Part shown: piece after piece, positions 23,337-34,310 of the stretch
Position numbering within the stretch: the first letter of the stretch is position 1
How the letters are laid out: each line of letters opens with the position of its first letter
Source: Phycomyces nitens
Lineage: Eukaryota > Mucoromycota > Mucoromycetes > Mucorales > Phycomycetaceae
NCBI GenBank assembly: GCA_022702545.1
Contig: JAHRBC010000005.1
Span: forward strand, 2,790,001-2,854,000
DNA: 64,000 bases
Direction: 5' to 3'
Program-made: the position numbers and the translations under genes
Notes under the pieces: model-generated
Seen by the model: only the letters and a program-made list of their open reading frames with translations
What the model was told of the DNA's origin: nothing
Databases searched by the model: none

Positions 23337-26300
23337 TCAATATATCCTCCCTCCATTTATATCTTTCTATTATATTTATTATTTATTATGATATTTTATT
23401 TTTTCTTTACTATTGAAATCATTTGTATACATGTATATTGAAACAAGAAACCAAATATTCCAAAGGAATCTGAATTTTTATTTTTTATTTTATTTTTTAC
23501 TTAAAGTTTGGTGCTACTCACAGGGTAACATTCATCAAACAAGGTTCCTCTTTTTTGCCTTTCATTATAAAATAAAATATTTTATTTTATTCTTCTGTAG
23601 TGCAATTATTGGGCCATGGCTATAAAGTGGCCATTCAGTAACTCTTGACCTCACATTGGCCACCAGCATTACAGAGGAAACCAAGCCTCACTGACTTTAA
23701 TATATGTATTTAATCATCTCAACGTGTCTTTTAAAGACAACTGGATTGGTACGGAAAACAAACTTGTTTTAAAATACATGGTACAATATAAATAAAAGCC
23801 AATATATAAGAGTACAAAAGAGAGAGAAAGAGACAGCAAGCCTTGTCCTCCCCTTTCTCTTTCTCTCTTTGGCAAATTGTCGAACCAGTTTAGGAGTAAC
23901 ATATGGCCAACTCACAAGGTAATTATCAAAAGTGGCAAACATCAACCACCATCTTGGCCATTTTCAATTCCAATGGTTAAATCCAGTACTTTGGTAGGAT
24001 GAGACGGCGTTCAGAAACAATAAGATTATGAGATTATGATATGTTGGAGTATTTTGTATTCAATTGTGTATTGAAATCCTTGGCTCATTTGTTTCTCTTT
24101 TTAATTGGGAATATACACATCAGACACTGCCAAGATGGATACAAATGTTTTCTATTGGGATTGGACTAGGATTTGTTGGTGGCCAATACAGACGCAGTTG
24201 GGCATAAATGTCTTGGCTTAGTGTATTGTTGATTCAATTACAAGAAAATGACACAATGAGCAACTTGCAATATAAAGGATAATACCATCATTTATAGTAT
24301 CATGACATTACATGGAATAATCTAATTGAGACCAGTTATTCTATTCTTTCAATAGTAGTAATCTTTTTTAATTATTCCAAATGACAGAGATTATATATCC
24401 TATTTGTAAATTATTATATGATTGGATTGGTTTTCTATATCAATTGTAGTTTATTTTTTGTAATAGAGCCAACTAAACCAAGTCATTCAGCAAATAATCT
24501 TGCCTTTTAAGCCAGTTCATTTTAGCTATTAAAAAAAAGGTTTAACCCACATACAATCCGGGTTTCTTTACCATGAAAGGCTCGTTCTTTTTTTTTACGG
24601 TTGCAAGTGGGTTAAGTGCTGCTTATCACTCTATAAAGAGTTAAGCTACAGAAAAAAATTATTAGTCTTGTACCAACTCCCAATCCTTGGTAGATCAAAA
24701 GAAGCTTAAAGAATAAATGGCTTGGAGAGAATCATATTAAAAATATATATATCCTTTACCAAAGACAGCAAGGACTGAAAAATATCGCAGGCATACACTC
24801 GAGTTTTTGTACAGCTTATTTAGTTTTTATAGCAAATATATATATATATATATCAAACAGTACTTGATTATTTGCCAAGGTCAAAAATACAGTCTGGGAT
24901 AATCCAAAGAATCCTTTCTAAATGGGCTTCTAAATATGGTTATGAAAAATATATGATTGATCAACAAAATGGTAAACCCACACTAGTAAGATTAATTTTG
25001 ACCAATCAGAATCATATCCGACAGTTTCTCTCCAAACCCAAAATAAATAAACACACACACACACACACACACACACACGCGCGCTTTACCTTGTAGAGAC
25101 ATCTTTATTAAAGAAATATAGCGTTGGTCATTATACCTGCTTTTTGGTTCATGCTAGTTTCTAGTGTGTTTTTTGATGTCACCGATTGGAGAAGCTTTCT
25201 TTTTTTCTTTTCTTAATGTATTGATAAAGTAAAATAGAAAAGGTCTCTTTGATCGCCATGGGTCCCGTAACCCTCGACTACAAAGATGGCCTGTTGGTGG
25301 TGGCACATTTTATTCCCTTGAACTAAAGATCTCTAGCGTATATCGCCAAACACTCTAGCCCGCGTCATTCAGAAGGTGTGCCTAGTAAGATCTAGTTTTC
25401 TGATGTTGTACGGGCAAATTCATCGACAATCTTGTTTTTCTTTTTTTTTCTTGTAGATTATTTTATTTTACGATTATACGCTAGTTTTCATGGGTAGCGT
25501 ATATACATGTATACTAAAATCAAACCTGGCATAAACACACTCACAAAATAAACAGAGTATACTTGCCTGTCAGCTTAGATGATCGAATGTTTGGCAAACC
25601 TGTTCCATACTCTGACAGAGACATTAATTCTGTCAAAATCAGCATAGTCATTGTCATTTTAGTATAGAAGATAAATCACAGGCAATTTTCGTTTCAAAGA
25701 CAAAAAAAAACCAAATAATGGCCCATAGTACACATCTAAGCAACGTACATGCCTTTGTATATCTATTACCTCTAGGTCCTTTTACAAGCGAGAAGCCTAC
25801 ATATAAACCTCTAATTCGTTTGAAAGAGCCAAATAATCATAATAATAATAATGCTCTGATATTCTTTATATCCGAACCAATAAAATCAAGATGAACATTC
25901 AATGTGAACACAAAAACAAGGTACTGGAAATCTATACCCAATTTTTTCCATGGATACACTCCATTGTTCATCCCCAAATCTCGATCTAGGCCCACACATT
26001 TCAACAAAATACATTGGACTGAGAGGCATTCTATGAAAAACCAAACATGTTTGGGTGTGGGTGTGTGTAAAACAAAAAGTATAATGTATAATAAGCAAAA
26101 AGGGCGCGAATATAGGAAAAAGTAACAGGCTATAATCCAATTTAAACAGAGACAGAATACGTGTAATGGATGGAATCCAAAACGCATGTCGCCGTTGATA
26201 TACAGAGTGCACAAGAAGCGTTTGTATACATTCATGAAACCCTCTAGTTATAAATATTGTCTATTATATATATATATACTTAGAGACCTCTCGTTCTCAG

Positions 26301-26440
26301 ATATATAGCTTCTTTTGTCTCTTTCAATTTCTCAATTGGAAAATTTTGTGTATGTAAATAAGAAAAAAAAATGACATGTAGTTTCACCTAGATCACATAA
26401 AATCAATTGACATTTGAGAAATATATTGCCTTGTATTGTA
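23337..26440. other. 3.1-kb stretch without a supported gene
   Basis: AT-rich, with ORFs up to 132 codons on the minus strand (25837-26235) that show no family signal. A 74-codon ORF at 24872-25096 runs into a CA microsatellite. A short inverted repeat sits at 24541-24615. A TA microsatellite occurs at about 26262-26278. Confidence 0.45.
25050..25078. repeat. CA microsatellite
   Basis: About fourteen CA units followed by CGCGCG. Confidence 0.9.
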
Positions 26441-26443
26441 TAG

Positions 26444-27605
26444 CCAACGGCAAACAGACGTGCAATTGCTCCTCGAACAACTGGCGAGTTCAGGGAATTG
26501 TTGGCCAGGTTGACCAGTGTGGAGGCTGGTTTGTCTAATGTGACTGGAGAGGTGCGTTCTGTCAGCACCAGGCTTGCAACCATGGACACCAGGCTTGGCG
26601 TTATCATCCAAGGTGTTGCCGATACCATTGTCATCTTGGATAGTATTTGAATTGTCCCTGAGGCAACTTCTTCTGCTCCCGTTGTCGCTGCTCCTCTCCC
26701 TCCCAATGCGGCTGCACTTGCTGCATTTGAAGATCATCAAACGCAGGAAACCAACCGCGTGTTTGTGAGTATATACTATTGAAATATATTGCCAATCTAA
26801 TATCTTTTAAAAATATATTAGGGCTTCATCAGACGCTACCTGAAGACCCAAAACTTCAGGTCCAACAACCCAGACTTGGTTGAGGCTAACAACCAAAAGC
26901 CTAGCTGGAGAACGGACGTGGCCTTTAACGAGAGTCCCAACAAAGAGTTGGTACTCGAGATAATGGCCTATCTCCAGCCAAGGTTTCTCGAGTCTGGGTT
27001 GAGGTACCCTGACCTCCGCCGGTATATATACACCAACTTCAATGGAAGGCGGACTCAGGAGAAGAAGTCTTTTGAGAAGCGAGCAGAAGCGAATGCTCGC
27101 TCAAGAAGAAATGGCCGTCAGGCAGACGTGAGTTATTATTTTTATTATGAAAAGGATTCCTATTAACTCAATTGACAATCATATATTTCATCAGCATCTC
27201 ACTCGCCGCCGGGAGGCATACTCCAATAACAAGGCGGCGATTGACCAAGAAATGGCCCGGGACTGCAGCAATCTCATCCAAAAGGCAGCAATGTCTGAGG
27301 GTGAGTCTGACGATGAGGGGAGCGATGCTTCGTTTGGGCGTCGCATCCTCACAGTGCGCCTAAGCTGGCGAAGCGACGAGGTAAATAAATTTGCAAAGAA
27401 TATTGTTTATTATTATTATTTTATAGAATACTAATGAATATTTTAGTTCAATCGTTTCCTTGAACTCGTCGATATCTATGTGCTTGCCGGCTTGGGAACA
27501 AGATCTCGTCAGATGCTTCGTCGAAAGTTTGGCCGCGTCGACGAAGTAGCAGTCCCAGAGGGAATGGGTCCCTTCCCCCCACCTCAATGGGCCGTTAGAA
27601 ATTAA
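26444..27605 (+). CDS. probable transposon-associated gene, coiled-coil and acidic domains
   Basis: Exons join in frame: a helical heptad-like start (FRELLARLTSVEAGLSNVTG), an optional intron at about 26644-26733 that would remove an in-frame TGA, then HQTQETNRVF, an intron, GFIRRYLKTQNFRS to RRNGRQAD, an intron, LTRRREAYSNNKAAIDQEMA with an acidic GESDDEGSD, an intron, and a final exon ending PPPQWAVRN at 27605. The 5' end is not clear; the sequence opens at a TATAG acceptor at 26443 and the first exon is not found. It ends only about 115 bp from the 3' end of the convergent Tnp2 transposase gene, suggesting both belong to one element. No biochemical family recognised; a DNA-binding accessory role like TnpA of CACTA elements is inference. 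Confidence 0.5.
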
Positions 27606-27718
27606 AAAAATAAAATATCTTTACCATTACTCTTCTCATGCACCCAATCATATACTTATTTAGTTTACTTTATATAATTTTCTGTTTTGAAAATGAGTAA
27701 AGACATGTTTTATTAAAG

Positions 27719-29790
27719 CTAAAGTATAAATATTTTTTTAGGTAAAGGGATAACCAACAGCTTTACATTATTTTGAGTCATATGTTCAGCCAGTGCTACT
27801 TCCAACAGAATGCGATGTACAGGCACAATACTGTGGTAGTTGGCTGGAGAAAATTGTGGTCTACAAATGTCAACACTTTCATGTTTTCTTGTACGCTCGG
27901 AATCAAAGACAAACCAGCAAACATACGCGAAAACATGTTGCTTATTGTGATGACGATTTAGTCGGCCATGAGACATAAGGGGCATAGACTGGGAATGGAC
28001 AAACATATATTGAATCTCGCCTGTGTACGCAGTTGGATTTTCGTCGTCATTTCCAGAGAACAGAGCTTGGTTGGGACATTGAAGAACAGAAGATACATAA
28101 TCGCCCTTGTATGCATCATTGATAAAGTTCTTCATGTAGGTGGACTCGAAGCCGTCTCGTCTGTTGGTCTTGATGTTTTTTAACAATCCATTGTATCTCT
28201 CAAATGAAAACAGCCAATAACCATACACTGGTCCAAAATCACGAATAATAGTATGAAGATGAAGGTGTAGGTGCATGTTACAAGTGAGGATTGTTGCAGG
28301 GTATAAAATTTCGCACTTTTGGCAGAATTGTTCAAGATGGTAATGGGCGGAATCGATGTCTTCAAAAGTTATTGTTGGCTTGACAAGTAGACGACATGCA
28401 TCAACGAAATCAATCCAGCTACGGAAATTTTCAGATGGGAGAATTTGCTTGAGCAGAACAGGAGAGTATATCAGCACCCACGACTTCCACTCGTCTGCTT
28501 TCATCCGGGGGAACCCCTTGCCAATCTTCGTCTTGAGCACACTGTAGCCAACAGGCAGCACCATGGTCTCGGCCATCTTCTGCATCTGACGCAGGTCTCT
28601 GTCTGTGATCAGACCACTTGCAGTCCACTTCTCCACCATTCTCTTCGCCGTGCTCAGAACGAGATTGTGCATGGGATCAATGATCGTTCCACGTACTAGA
28701 TCAAAGTATCCAAGACGATGCAACTGCGACCATCGAACACCATTTTCAACCTACAACTGATGCCTTTCTGAGGGCTTACTTGCACTCTTCCACACTTCAG
28801 CATGCAAACGGTTCTCCACACCACGACGACGACGACGCCCGGACCCATTGAACCCACGGAAGTCCACGATGCTTGTCCCAGGAAGACGACTGAATTGACG
28901 GCTGCATTTGTAGCAGGCATTGGTGCTGTTGTGGGACGTAAATCCACTGGTCTTTCGGGCTGCAGGGATGTCACAGGCTACCATGAACAATGCAGCACGG
29001 ACAGTTACTCCAGTGGGGTTTTCATAACTTGGAATGGACATTCCAACATACAGCTGCTCCAACTCGTTGACCAAGGGCTTGAGATAATGGTTTATCTCTT
29101 CGGACTTTGGCTCCTTTGGCCCAGGCATGAGTCCAACAAGGATCGTGTTCTCTGCCTTGAACCGTTCCTCACGAGGTAAGTTGTTGATGACCAAGTATAT
29201 GGCCCCATAAGAGTATGCAACCCTGTCAAAGGGCTGGAACCAATCGATGTTCAATGTCAACATCAAAGAACGAGGACGGGTAACAAAAGATTCACCATTG
29301 ATATCTTTCAATTCCTTCCACATTGTGCCGTCACAGATATCACACATTGTGTCCATGATCTTGAGCTCTTGATTCCAGTGTCGAATGCTGGCTTCAAAAC
29401 CGGGACGAAGGAAAAGAATCTTCAAGGCATGCTTCAATGATTGGTATTGGAATACGCGCTTGGGAACCAATGCTCCGGACGATGTGACCTTGCTCAACTT
29501 GCAGTTACAGGTCAAGCGTGCACCAACTTTTGTAAAAACACAGCGAGGGGGACAGACTGGTTCTCTTCATACACTGCATGGCAATCCCGGCGAGGCACAA
29601 TTCTCTTGATACCAATGGCCATTACAGAGAATTCCGTCGTTCTTTACGGGCCAAAAAGACTTGCGGGCTGTCTGAAATCCTGGCTGTAGATTTTCAAGAT
29701 TGTACTGATGGACTCGAACAAGAAAACAAAAGTGATGATGAACTTGTGCACCGGGTTGCCTGATATTTTGCGAGACGAAATGGCCTTTAT
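27719..29790 (-). pseudogene. Transposase_21/Tnp2-type (CACTA-like) transposase, internal stop
   Basis: Recognisable blocks in order are VFQYQSLKHALKILFLRPGF, MLTLNIDWFQPFDRVAYSYG, AIYLVINNLPREERF, ILVGLMPGPKEPKSEEIN, VRAALFMVACDIPAARKTSG and NACYKCSRQF, then VENGVRWSQLHRLGYFDL and IIDPMHNLVL, as in Transposase_21 proteins of CACTA/EnSpm-type DNA transposons. The two halves meet at a single TAG near 28750 in the same frame: SERHQL, stop, VENGVRW. No GT-AG intron removes it in phase. A frameshift near 29530 separates the Cys-containing N terminus (ending near 29790) from the rest. The C terminus is open to 27719. This is therefore a degraded copy with most of the protein still legible. The catalytic acids were not assigned. 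Confidence 0.8.
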
Positions 29791-29863
29791 ACATATATAA
29801 AAAATCGAGATTATTAACACTCAGATTTTTAAGTTTTCCCCTTTTTTTTTATCAGCTGTTCAA

Positions 29864-30027
29864 GACTCACCTTTATTGTTAGGGCGCTCCTCGACCTGGA
29901 TATCTTTGGCTTAATTATGTTCTTGATTATCACCATCATTATATTTGCCGCCACTGTTATTGGCATTGGCCCTCATTGGCAACCGAAATATATTACCATT
30001 CGACTTCAGATTGACTTTCCAAATAGG
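29864..30027 (+). pseudogene. membrane-protein fragment, possibly MFS-transporter-like
   Basis: An open segment encoding RALLDLDIFGLIMFLIITII followed by FAATVIGIGPHWQPKYITI ends at a good donor (GTAAGC at 30028). LDxFG-LI followed by W-x-P/S-K-I is common at the start of the second half of MFS transporters, especially siderophore types. No partner exon is visible on either side. It may be a remnant of a gene interrupted by the neighbouring transposon. Confidence 0.3.
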
Positions 30028-30029
30028 TA

Positions 30030-31032
30030 AGCGTGCACGATAATTCTGTCTTTTAAAGGAAACATGGTGATGGGAAAGGTTGCCATGGATATAACATAAT
30101 GGTTTATTGGCTACTGATATTCAACACGTATTCCTTTATGTTAAGTATCGCCCATCATTTTCCTTTGGCTATAGTTAATAAGAAATATTATTATTATTAT
30201 TATCACTTTTATTATTTTCTTATTTTACATTTCAACCAATCCCAATGATATCTGTTATTAAAATTTGATTTTCAAACATCATCAACCAATAATTTATGCT
30301 TTTTAAACTCATACATCAATTCTAGACGAATTAAACCTTGTATCATTAATGCTGTATGCAGGACATTTAAAGACTAGTTTTGATTCGTCTAATATGCAAC
30401 CAGAAATGCTGCCAGTAATTTGGACCCCTTGATAATTGTGCTGTCAATTTTTACTCGTGTAAAAAAAGCACAATGGGTTTGGCAATAAAGAATGTTCATC
30501 AAAAAGAGACGGCAGGATATAAAAATCAATTAAATACATTTTGGCTTGCATTCTTATCCTCTACTATATAGCAGTTGCTAATTTTGTAAAAACATAAAAA
30601 AAAATGGTTGCAAGAGACTTGGCAATCACAGTTGGGTACTCTATAAATGCTAGAAATCTCTAGTAAACTCAAATGCCAGATATCCAGAGTGGTTATTGAT
30701 AATCCATCATTCTGGACAAGATGGTGAAATAGTGCTACTATGTAAAAAGCATTATTTTGAGTCTGAATACAAGAAATAGGACTATATTGAATACCCAAAC
30801 TGCCAACATAAAATATATGCTCATATATCGCCAATCTAATCAATTGAACCTCTAATATGATGGTGCTATATCCTCTGGTTCATAACCACCAACCATGTCA
30901 CTTCTTTCTCCACAGTTCCATTTTCCACTGCTAGAAATGAAGCTGTGATCGGAGATATGAATAAAATTATACGTCATCAGTGACGCAGTCTAAACCGATT
31001 CTGGTGCAGATAGCAATCCCGTGGATGTCCTG
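30030..31032. other. intergenic upstream of ARS2
   Basis: About 1 kb with A/T runs and an ATT microsatellite near 30186-30200. A minus-strand ORF at 30526-30843 has no recognisable motif. The ARS2 promoter must lie in or near this region. Confidence 0.4.
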
Positions 31033-33992
31033 ATGCTGTCCCGTTCAAACACGCCATCTATTCCAACCATCGATTCTATGACCATGCCAGAGCGTAGAAC
31101 TCGCTCGCCCCCACACCATGGCAGCAAAGATCATGAAGACGTGTCCGATGAAGAAACCATCCCTCACTCTCATGGCCGCGACAAATTCCGACGTGAGAGA
31201 AGCGTAGAACGCAATACCGGGGATGCCGATCGATACGACTATAAGAAACGTCCACGAAGTAGTCCTGTCCCATCCGATGGTAACCTACTTCCTTCAGCAC
31301 CCTTTCCGATGTGTCTGAAGAAGAATCGCATGTCTAAATCAATCCCCCCTCCTCCCCCTCTTCTTTATTTTTTCTCCCTCTCTCTATTTTTCTTCAATTT
31401 TACAAGCAGAACACAGACACAAACGGCACATTGCTCTCTCACCACCTCACAGCATGCGTGGGCATGGTCCCCCTGCTCCTCGAGGTGTTCGTGGCCAGCC
31501 GCGTGGTGATGCTGAGCAAGGGGACCGATATGTTCCCAACTATGACCGAGATGGCTATGTGCCAGCACCACGCTACACACATGGGCCTGACGCCCAACAT
31601 CCTGTACCCGGAATGAATCATCCAATGATGGGTGGGTGCAATCAAAAAAGAATCTATAAAAAAAATGCTAAATATACGGTTTTTATTTTTTTGAATAATT
31701 ATAATAATAATAGACATCATGATGAACAACTGGCCACAAATGGCAAGGTAATGCTGTTCATTCACTATTAAAATAACAACTTGGACATTCTTTGTTTCAA
31801 CACACAATCCGTTTTGGTCATTGTCTTTGCAAACAACACCTTTTACGCTATACTCTGCTCACCATATCCAAATTTTATAAAATTCCCCCAAAGACCTACT
31901 GTAGATCCACAACAACTAGGTTTCCTTATGCCTTACAAGCAGTTTGCAGATAACCTCCGCAACACACATGCTAGAAGCTACTTTACTGAAGAAGAACTTC
32001 ACACTCGCTACGCATCCTACAAACAATCATTCTCTACCCGCCAGCTGACCGAATTCTTCAAGATCAACAAGGAGAAGATTTGGTTCCAAGAAAAGTATCA
32101 TCCCCGTCTTTCGCTTCCACGTGAAGAAGATATGAAGAAGCGGAGACGGCGTTATCTTGGGGCCTTTTTGGCTGCAGTTGGAAATGGAGAATATGACGAT
32201 GTATGCTATGATGGCCATCCTGATCAAATTCCAGCCCAGGAGGCCAAGGAGGAAGGAAATACTCTAGATGAATCTGATGAGTATGAGAATCGACTGGTCA
32301 TAAAAACAGTCCCACCCACAATCCCCCGCGAGAAGATCATTGAGGTTAATATAAAGGAGGACAAAAGAAAGGAGAAAGGCTATTAATCAAACATGGGCCT
32401 CTCTTTAGATGTGCAACAAAGTAGAAGGCTTTGACTATCTGGCCTTGTCTGAACCCAACATCAGCAAAAAATTCCACCGTGTGGGGTGGATCAATTTTAA
32501 GCCTGGAACTGACATCCAAGCAGCACATGCCAAACTTGATGGCCAAAAGGTAATATTGGCCTTGAAGGACTTTTACGGAATCTAAACAAGTTGTTGTAGG
32601 TCGATGATTTTGTATTCCATGTGGCTATGAACAAAAAGAACCAGATGCAATCACGCATTCCACGCTTCACATTTGACATCTCCAATTCATACAACCGTCT
32701 TAAGAAAGATCTTGAGCAGGCAAAGGCATTAGCCAAGCGATTAGAGCAGTCGCTTGGGGGTCTGCATGGACTAGATACCGTTTTGGAGCGGGCGAAACAC
32801 GTTATAAAAGAGCAGACAGATGTCAAACAAGAGGCAGCAGCAGACGAGGGCGTTAATTCAGATGGTGAATTGCCTGAAAAGTCTCAGCCTGAGCAAGAAC
32901 TTGAAAAGAAAAACCTAAAGAAAGAGCTGGATATGGTTATTGCCTACCTGAGAAATGTTCACATGTATTGCTACTATTGTGGCCTTGAATGTGATTCGAT
33001 AGAAGAGTTGTCTCGAAAGTGTGTTGAGCCTCATTATCGCCGGGTATCAAATGAACGAGGAACAGTAAAGTACCCAAAGAATGATAAAGGTAAAATTGGG
33101 TGGTGGTATACTTTTGAAAATAACGGGCCATTTAAACATATTGTGTGCTTTTTTTTTGACAGCTGTGCACTGGCTCCACAACCTGGATCAGAGAATTGAC
33201 CTAAAGCTGCACACGCCAACTGAGAACAAATTGGAAGACTTGGGGGGAAAGGTGCTTGAAGCGTACTGTATTGTTCACCTCGATCTGCTCTTGTTTGTTC
33301 AGGATTCTCATGCAATTGAATTATAGGGAATTGTCTGCCTATGTAAAGACACAGGTCCATAAGGAGCATGAGGCTAAATATAAGTGCAAAGTCGGCGATT
33401 GTTCAAAGGCCTTCAAAGGGTATGATTTTGTGGAGAAACACATCTTCTCAAAACACCCCGAAGAGATTGAACAGATCAAAGAGGAGGTCAATTACTTTAA
33501 CAACTATGTGTGTGACCCCAACCACATGCTGCCAGTTACAAACCCGGTTACTGGTCCAACCACCAGCAAACAGCATAATGTGCAGTATATCCCAACCCCC
33601 AGTGGTGGAGGTCCTTCTTCACCGTTTATGATGAACACAATGAACGGTATGCGACCTCCACATGGCATGATGCCCATGCAGCCAGCACCTGGGCCATCTT
33701 GGAAGCAGATCCCAAGAATTGGGTTTGGAGATAACAATAATGCTTGGAATTCATTAAACATGTCTGGCCGAGATGCGCCCAGACCCAGTGGGAACGGCAA
33801 TAACCCAGCATCACGCACAACAAGGTACGTCTTGATAATAAGAATCAAAAGGTGAGATTGACATGGCTTGGTTGGTTGGTTGGTTGGTGTAGCATGGACT
33901 TGGATTCTTTTCCACGCGATCCTCGTCAAGTCAAGTCCTACGTTGATTTGGATGCGCCTGCCGAAGGAGATGCCAATATCGCGTTTTATTAA
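31033..33992 (+). CDS. ARS2/Serrate zinc-finger protein
   Basis: ARS2 (Serrate in plants, Pir2 in fission yeast) links the nuclear cap-binding complex to RNA processing, export or decay. The N terminus is rich in Arg/Ser/Asp, then Gly/Arg. The folded core starts at VDPQQLGFLMPYKQF and includes KQFADNLRN, WFQEKYHPR, RRRRYLGAFLAAV, an RRM-like segment (GWINFKPGTDIQAAHAKLDG), CYYCGLECDSIEELSRKC, and AVHWLHNLDQRIDLKLH. The characteristic zinc finger follows (KYKCKVGDCSKAFKGYDFVEKHIFSKH). A Met/Pro/Gly-rich tail ends DANIAFY, matching the short C-terminal tail that contacts cap-binding partners in ARS2. At least eight introns are present. The frame breaks once at a G6 run (33242-33247); see findings. 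The start is the first ATG of the open segment at 31033; the Met at 31084 is an alternative. Confidence 0.9.
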
Positions 33993-34310
33993 CCTCCCAA
34001 CTTTGTTCCATTGTCCCCTTGAGCTGATTTCAATTTCTTAGTCTTCTTCTTATTCTTTCTTCTTCTTCTTCTTCTTTTTATTTTCTTTCCATTTCTTCAT
34101 GGCACGTTTTTACATTGGTTGCAATAAAAAAATAAACTACATTTCTATCAAAAACCAACCTGTGTATTCACCACCATCAGTCGGAGAAGTACGCTGTGGC
34201 TTGAATAATGGCAGGCCAAACCCTCCTGTTTTAGAAACCATGGCTTGGTTTTATTTTTGTTCCCTTTCTTTAGCGTGCTCTTATTCAACCATACAGCAGG
34301 ATCGCCAGAT

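Noticed and set aside
25837..26235. 132-codon minus ORF and its overlapping frame
   Set aside because: Hydrophobic and Cys/Phe-rich as expected from AT-rich chance translation; two frames equally open, none with recognisable content.
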